From positions 248,001-312,000 of the forward strand of contig JAMWFC010000102.1 of the NCBI GenBank assembly GCA_027475525.1: 64,000 bases of DNA, in the 5' to 3' direction. This stretch comes from Macrolepiota albuminosa (taxonomy: Eukaryota; Basidiomycota; Agaricomycetes; Agaricales; Agaricaceae). The first letter of the stretch is position 1; each line of letters begins with the position of its first letter. Shown piece after piece: positions 57,622-64,000 of the stretch. Made by a program: the position numbers and the translations under genes. Below the pieces are notes generated by a model, which saw only the letters and a list, made by a program, of their open reading frames with translations, was not told the origin of the DNA and searched no databases.

Positions 57622-58848
57622 TGTATAGATTGCTTTTGGTTTTTGGGAGTATACATGCTGAAAGACTCGTACTCTCCTCTGAGACGACAGGGAGCTATGA
57701 GCCCTTTCGGAGCATCAGTAGCTGCACTGACCTCCTTGAATAATTTTCATTTTGTTGTTGTGGTCAATGTTCCTGCCAACTATCAGTTGTTACTCTAGAA
57801 ATTCTGTGTCGCCACAACACCGAGTAGTAAAATGACATGTAACTGGATTCCACGATGTCAGAAGGTTACTTTGCTACTCGTTACATTGCAGTCGCTGCTG
57901 AACCTTCTCTTGATCAAGATGAGCTCCCCCAGCAAGTGCTTGACGCCTAGCTTTCTCTGCATTGTGGATCCAAAACGCTAGCGCTCCCTATATTTCAATT
58001 TCGGGTCAGACAATCCAAAGGTACAATGAAGGTGAACTGCTAGAAGGATTCCATTATGAACGTCATTGATGCTATTCGTCGAAGAGTCAATTTGTGCGTT
58101 GTAGTGCTGGTAAACCCTTCTGAGATACTTGTCTTTTTAGGTAGAAGAGACAAGGGACACACCTCTGTGCTGGAATTATATGCGGCCATAGTATTCTGTT
58201 AGCCAGCCCTAGTAACTATACATCTCCGATCACTATCATGTACTACTAATGATCCTGTCTTTGATGCCAGCACGGTTTTCAGAAAGAATTGATTGATCAG
58301 ATGTTCTGTCATCCATTGCAAGAGGATCAAACCGAAAGGGCTTGCCTAAACATCATTATGAAGCCTCAAAATACAGAACCTCGATTCGCATTTGGGAAGT
58401 AAAAGTTACCTAAAGGAGCATGGTAGTCTTACGTCTACTCACCGCCAGCTGTGGTAGAAATGAAGCCTTAATTACCATATATATAACCAATTATCATGGA
58501 GCCATTCGAAATGGGTGAACAGAGAACTGAAGATATATATGCTTTGATGCAACAGGACGATATGGATTGTTGTATAACATATGGATAATTACACTTTCCG
58601 TCATAGTTGCGGACAAGTCAATGTGGTGATTTCTAGATTCATTGGCCGGGATAATTGGCCTTGGACATACCTAATGACGTAATTGAGTCTCCAAAAAAAC
58701 AGCATCCTAAGTCCAAAGGCGGAAGATCACAAAAATTATACCCATTTACAAAAGCCTTGTCCAAATAACTATACATCTATATTCTAGGACTAGAATGTAG
58801 GTAACACAAATAAAATCACAATAATAATAGCAGATGTGTGTGGCGCCT
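57622..58848. other. Convergent intergenic region, no supported gene
   Basis: Lies between the 3' ends of VPS34 and the DDT/WHIM gene. Only short frames without recognisable domains occur on either strand. Confidence 0.5.
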
Positions 58849-61800
58849 TTAAGGAGGGCCAGGAGGATACGAACCGCCGGGACGATATTGATGCTGTGAC
58901 TCTTGCGGAGGTGGTAGAGGAGTAGTATGATGTTGCAGTGGCTGCTGCCAATGGCTTTCTGGCCCGGCAGAAGGAACAGCGGATTGGACTGCGCCACTAC
59001 GATCACTATGATACAAATGGGTGGTCGTTGGAAGCTCAGAGGTAGCGGACCTCTGAGGGGAAGAATTCATGTTCCATCTGACCTGGGATGTTTGCTGTGT
59101 GAGGCGAAGTCAACCCTCAGAGATTCGGAGTCGGAACATCAAACGACTGACCTGATAGGGTTGCCCCCCGCCGTTCACCATCGGATACTGAGGGTACGGG
59201 TTCTGAGCTGGATACCCGTATGGTTGAGTATGGCTTGAGTGACCATACAAAGATTCGGTCGTTGAAGAGAAACCGCGTTGCAGGGGTTGGTAATGGCTAA
59301 AGGTGAGCGGAGTACCATAGGCTTGACGTTGCGGATGAGATTGTCCATGGGACGATGTCCGTGAAGGCACGCTGACTCGGGCATCAGATATCTGATGTTC
59401 ACGAGAATACGAAGTGGTCCCGTTGGTAAAACCGTATGGGCTGGAATTGGAGTGTGCATACTGCACAGCAAGGTTCATATATGGATTTTGTTGAGCATAG
59501 CCCTGCCCGACAAGCGGCATGTGTTGCGAAGGAACTCGTGTAACACCGGTCCGTTTTGCTCGACATTGCGAACAAAGAAATTCCACTACATCCCAATTTC
59601 GCCGCTTGCGCCCTGCCTGTTGGTCAGCGCGATCATGACAAGCTATATGTTGCCACTTTGAACACGACCCGCACGACATCATGGGTGTACCATCATCCTA
59701 AGGGTATACGCCACATGAGCATTAAAACTGAAAAAAGTAAACATCTAGTACACGTACTGCGTTGATTCCCCGCCGATGACAGATCTCACAATCAAGCTCC
59801 CAATCCTCTCCAACAGGCGTCCTTGACCCATTTCCCCCAGTTTTGGAACCGCCTCTCCCATTCCGTGAACCTGAACTCGCTGATTCCTTCTGTGGTGGCC
59901 GAGTGTAATGCTTTTTTGTTGACAGACTAGGGATGTCGTCATTGTCCGCAACATCGAATGATTCTTGATATCTTGAGGCATGTAAGTACAGGCAGGAGTA
60001 ACATCAAGAACGCACGACCTACCCTTCAGCAGGAGTCGCAGGACCCGTAGGGACGTCGGACTTTTCCGATTTGCCCCCTTCCCTCTCTTCCCTCTCTCTT
60101 TTTCTCATTTCGCGCGCTAATTCGCGCTTTTCCCTCTCCTCCTCCTCCTGCCCCCTTCCCTCTCTTCCCTCTCTCTTTTTCTCATTTCGCGCGCTAATTC
60201 GCGCTTTTCCCTCTCCTCCTCCTCCTCTTGACCCGCGCTTCTAGCCGTCTGGCACGACTTGTCCTTTCTAGTTCCTCCCGACGCTTTCGCTCAACTTCTG
60301 CAGCCTCTTCCTTCTCGACTTGCCGAAGCATGAGCCGAGATGAACGCTTCCGTTGTGTTATCGCCGAAACAAGTTTCTGCTTCCTCTCAAGTTGCTGAAA
60401 ATAAAGTCAGTATTTGTGCAAGTTGTAACGTAAAATGGCGGTACTCTAAGCTCCTCAGTAACGACAGGCACTATACTGTTGACAAGGACTTTGTATAAGG
60501 CCTTTTCCGTGTAATGTGTTGCTTTCTCAAAGCGTTCCGCAATGTGTTCCCATTCATAGAGCGTTACACATATCTGAGAAAGTCTAAATTTGACCAAGAA
60601 CTCGGATTGAATAAATATAAGAGATCGTACCGTCTCCCATTCTACAAACCCTTCAGGCAATGGCTGCTCTTCCAAACCTCTATAATCCACAGGAACCAAT
60701 GAAGGCTCGAGGACGGCTTGACCCTTTTCTTCCTCGACAGGTTGTTTTTCTGTCTTTCGCTCTTCATCCTCATCTTCGTCCTCATCTTCGCCATCATCTT
60801 CAGGCTTGCTCTTGCCACTCTCCTCAGTCAACTCCGTCAATTCACTAATCTCACTCCCATCCTCCCAAGTTGCCTTAGTATATTCTCTGGTGGCACCGCG
60901 TTTTCCATTGACCCTCAGGGTTTTGCTGTCCTCGTCCCCGTTTAGCCACTCCTCAGGTACGGCCTGCCACTCATCGTCATCATCATCTTCCTTGTTGCCT
61001 CTCAAACGCCTGCTGGACCTAGTCCCCACTGCTTTCAGCGGCAGGGCTTTCCTTGGTGAACTCCGCGTTGACATCCGAGTTCCTAGACTGGAACGTGCCA
61101 ATGCATTCGCCTGTCTCGTGAGTTCCGCTAGTTCTTTGGCCTGGGCATCTAGCTTCGCTTTCGCCTGGGATTTCGCTGCTCGCGAACGCCCTCCTGTCGT
61201 TTCTGCCTCTTGAATACGTTGCCGCTTGACGGGAGGCGGCGGAGCGGCACGACCCTTTCCTTGAAGTGTCGCCTTGACAGGGTGAGTGTTACGTTTGCGT
61301 TTCAGTGATGCAGCATTGCGGGAAGCTGTTTTGGGGCGAGTTGGCTTCGGAATCGGGCGTTGTATCCATAGACGATCAGCTAGGAAACGATGGATATGCA
61401 GACAATATCAGTTGGTATGTAATACGCACCACCTATAAGCCAGTACGCGTTCTTCTTACTATCATAGCCGATCGGCTCAATTCGCTATGATGGCGACTAT
61501 GAGGAAAACACTTGTGAGATCCTGAATACACACACCCACGAGGCGTCCTCGTCGTCACTTCGCATAAGCGTTCTTAGCCTTGTAGGATTGTGAAACTGCC
61601 ATTCCATGAGGAGGTGCATCGAGTCGAGTTTTGTGAGCATCGGAAGCTCAAACCAGTCCTTGGATTCTTCTGGCTCCTCAGTGAAGGACGGCTGCTTTAT
61701 CTGAATGGAATCAATCTCTGATGGTTGTACGGAGGGTTCATTAACGCTATCGCCAACGCTAATTCCGCGTTCAATAGTACTTGTCCGAGTCAAATCCAGC

Positions 61801-62411
61801 TCCTTATCGTCCGTGTCCTCGGCTTTTCCATTGGGGCTTGACTTAGTGTCCTCAAGGTTATCTATGATCTGATCCTTGATAAGCATTGAAGATCCTTCTT
61901 GCTCTTCTGGAGGTGGGCTGGACTCCTGCTCTGGCTCCTCGACGCGTGGTTCGGGGCCAATTGGGTTGGCAGCAGGATCTCGTTTACGGTATTGTTTGCG
62001 GAGAACAGTTTGCCAGTTTTGCAGCCTAAATGACGCGTCGAAATGTGCTTGTTTGTCGAAAGGCAAGGGCACTTACGACACCTTCCTATCGTAAGAGACA
62101 GTGTAGAGCAGGCGTTGCATGATACGAGGCAGAATAACGCTTGTTCCGTAGATCAAGTCCTCCTCAATTGTCTCATAAAGTTTGAGCTTCCTCCATAGTC
62201 ATAAGCTGGATTGAAGGATACATACATTGAGCGAGACATCATTCATAGCAAACAGGTGGTTGAAAGTGAAGAAGAATTGTGAAAATGCTGCCCATTTCCA
62301 GTTCGTGCGAAGTTGTCTAACGGGATCATGTTCGGAGGCCTCTTTCAGGATAGATGGATCTGGCGGCGAATCAACCCGTTGCTGGGCGCGAGCGGAAGCC
62401 CGAGGAGGCAT
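58849..62411 (-). CDS. DDT/WHIM/PHD chromatin-remodelling regulator
   Basis: The start MPPRASARAQQRVDSPPDPS (62411) leads into a DDT domain (RTNWKWAAFSQFFFTFNHLF, DIEEDLIYGTSVILPRIMQR, NWQTVLRKQYRKRDPAAN). A disordered acidic insert is followed by WHIM motifs (MHLLMEWQFHNPTRLRTLMR; after an intron RIEPIGYDSKKNAYWLIGAD). A basic/acidic linker, a Lys/Arg/Glu coiled coil near 60050-60350, and a PHD finger (CEICHRRGI, then MMSCGSCSKWQHIACHD and EFLCSQCRAK, 59570-59790) come next. The C-terminus is Gln/Pro/Tyr-rich and ends GGSYPPGPP. DDT and WHIM modules are found in partners of ISWI remodellers, so nucleosome spacing is the likely role (inference). A 77-bp duplication at 60073-60226 lies in the coiled coil. 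Confidence 0.85.
60073..60226. repeat. Exact 77-bp tandem duplication 16 (DDT/WHIM gene)
   Basis: Copies at 60073-60149 and 60150-60226, starting GCCCCCTTCCCTC. Confidence 0.95.
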
Positions 62412-63661
62412 CACGAGCAAACACGGTCAGCGGAGGGCTATGTCTTGTCCCCGTAGGCTACAGTGAGGTCGAGCAGATAGTTCCGCAGACGCCGTGAGCA
62501 ACGACGAGGAGGAGAAATAGGGAGCAAGCAGGACGATTAGAACGGCGAGCCCGACTGTTTTCGTTTGGAATCAAGTGTGCCACCGATTCACAACATAAGC
62601 TTATGTAAGCTACCCATTCTCCCTGACAAGACTTAGCGCTTCAGCGCTTCAGCTTCCACCCTCAGACCTTCATTACCCAGTCCTCTCTCCTAAGAATGAC
62701 TTCATATGCATATGTATCGGCTTTTCTGCTATGATATCATTTTCTTGATTTACTGAGCCCATATCGCTGATACTTAACCTTCAATGTACTTGGTCTGGAA
62801 GGGCAATACGATGGAAGATTACATAGTTCTCGGGGCTGAAGGAACGTGTTCTGAATAAACAATCGCTATTTCCGAGACTAGTACTGATAAGCGAGTTGCT
62901 CAACGTCCAATAACTTTTTCGCCAAAACGGAGATAAAGACGCAAGTCACTTGTTATTTTTTTTGTCGACCTTAGTGATATGCAGGTTCATTAGTTTGTAG
63001 GTGAGGTTACGTTGAACTGTCGTCATGTCAAATCAACCTCATAGGCTCGGGGTCAAGTAATTCATGAATACAGGCATTCCCGATCAAGTGATGTGTAGAG
63101 AAACGATACCGAGAGTTTTTGCCGCCACTTTCCAAATAGCGTCTGTTCATTCCATAGCAAGCTTCCGGGGCTGCCAGGGCTAGAAGAATATTTTACAGTA
63201 CGTGAAACTCGCCAAAAAAACAAGACGATACTCCAGAGAAGGAGCGGTAGAGCTTTTTGTGACTTTGATCATAGTTGTGTACTGATCTCCGAAATGTACG
63301 AGGGGTATGTGCTTCCTTGAGCCATGAACGTTTCTTAGGCACAGCCATCGAGAATGTCAAGATTTTTCTCTGAGATAGGTGAGGCATTCTTGAATTACCA
63401 AGTTGTCAAGTCAAAGGCTGCCTATCATTGTGGCAGCGATGCTTGGTATGTCTCTAGTTCGTAATAGATAATTATACTTCTGGCGTTCTGTTAAGGATAA
63501 GCTAAGTTGGGGATATATATCTGAGGCCTTTTCCAACGATCGTTACCTTCAAACATTCACCCCTGCAATTAGACGTCTTTGAATCAGAAAATCACACGGG
63601 CTTTGTCTTTGTCATAGTCATTTCCTCTCATCCATCAATTGAGTATACTGTACCGGAGTGT
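62412..63661. other. Intergenic region with presumed promoters, no gene seen
   Basis: Upstream of two divergent genes. CT-rich sequence near 63590-63650 precedes the putative plus-strand start. No coding frame with a recognisable domain. Confidence 0.5.
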
Positions 63662-64000
63662 ATGGTAGAAACTGGAGGAGGTGCGTTACGCTCGCGGTTG
63701 GGGGGGTACCTGAAGAAACCGAGCCTATGTTATGCGTGACAAGTTTGCCCCGGAAAATTCATTATGTCGCGGAGTCATCAGTCGAACCTGAAGAGAGTCA
63801 AGTTTAATTTCTAGGAACAGGTACACAGTTGAACTTTTTCGTTGTCTATTTGAAATGTCTGCAAAGTAGTCCGGTATTCCTCTGGCTTTAGCCTCACGAA
63901 TCAAGCATCTAGAGGTGCAGTCCGATGATGAAACTCACGAGGAATTGGATGACGAGGTTGATGACACAGATATATCTTTGAGCCACATTGTCTACAAGGA
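63662..64000 (+). CDS. Possible 5' end of an unidentified gene, cut by the right edge
   Basis: A candidate start at 63662 (MVETGG) with donor GTGCGT at 63681 and acceptor TTTAG at 63891 would join in frame to an open acidic segment (SRIKHLEVQSDDETHEELDD, then EVDDTDISLSHIVYK) that runs off the window. The CT-rich leader and TATACTG near 63640 fit a promoter. The 211-nt intron is longer than others here, so the first exon is uncertain. No family can be assigned. Confidence 0.35.

Overview
The window is nuclear DNA of a filamentous basidiomycete, probably an agaricomycete. The evidence is eukaryotic housekeeping genes split by many short (about 45-65 nt) GT...AG introns, fungal-type proteins (ATM1, VPS34, DDT/WHIM regulator, complex I 51 kDa), a chromodomain Ty3/gypsy element, and hAT, Tc1/mariner and pogo-type DNA transposons.

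Layout. Positions 1-27.9 kb are a transposon block. A minus-strand Ty3/gypsy element (1-2236, continuing at 13010) has been split inside gag by a second, complete minus-strand chromovirus (2237-13009, two LTRs, 5-bp target duplication GACCG). The chromovirus carries two tandem retropepsin domains and, between integrase and 3' LTR, a spliced plus-strand (antisense) Cys-cluster/coiled-coil gene. After it come a decayed pogo-like transposase (14.06-15.87 kb), AT-rich repeat debris with a gag-like remnant and a primer-binding-site relic (16-20 kb), a pair of hairpins (22.46-22.57 kb), and a hAT element (22792-27884, 8-bp duplication GTAAGCAA). A 1594-bp Tc1/mariner copy is nested in the last coding part of the hAT.

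A tRNA-Ile(UAU) gene with an intron (27926-28024) marks the switch to a gene-dense block. In order and strand: COG3(-), ATM1(+), ZPR1(+), RPL4(-), CCT3(-), eIF3e(+), D-lactate dehydrogenase(-), a Pro-rich WH2-like protein(-), NDUFV1(-), VPS26(+), proteasome beta7/PRE4(-), VPS34(+), a DDT/WHIM/PHD chromatin protein(-), and probably the 5' end of one more gene at the right edge (+). Four divergent pairs share promoters of 136-197 bp. The genes are unrelated housekeeping functions, not a pathway cluster; VPS34 and VPS26 both act at endosomes but are not adjacent.

The most important technical observation is that sixteen unrelated places carry a tandem duplication of exactly 77 bp (12 of them between 36.6 and 49.8 kb). 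They frameshift essential genes (RPL4, eIF3e, NDUFV1, DLD). One fixed period in unrelated sequence points to unmerged assembly overlaps, not biology. The gene models below are described as they would read with one copy of each. CDS spans include introns.
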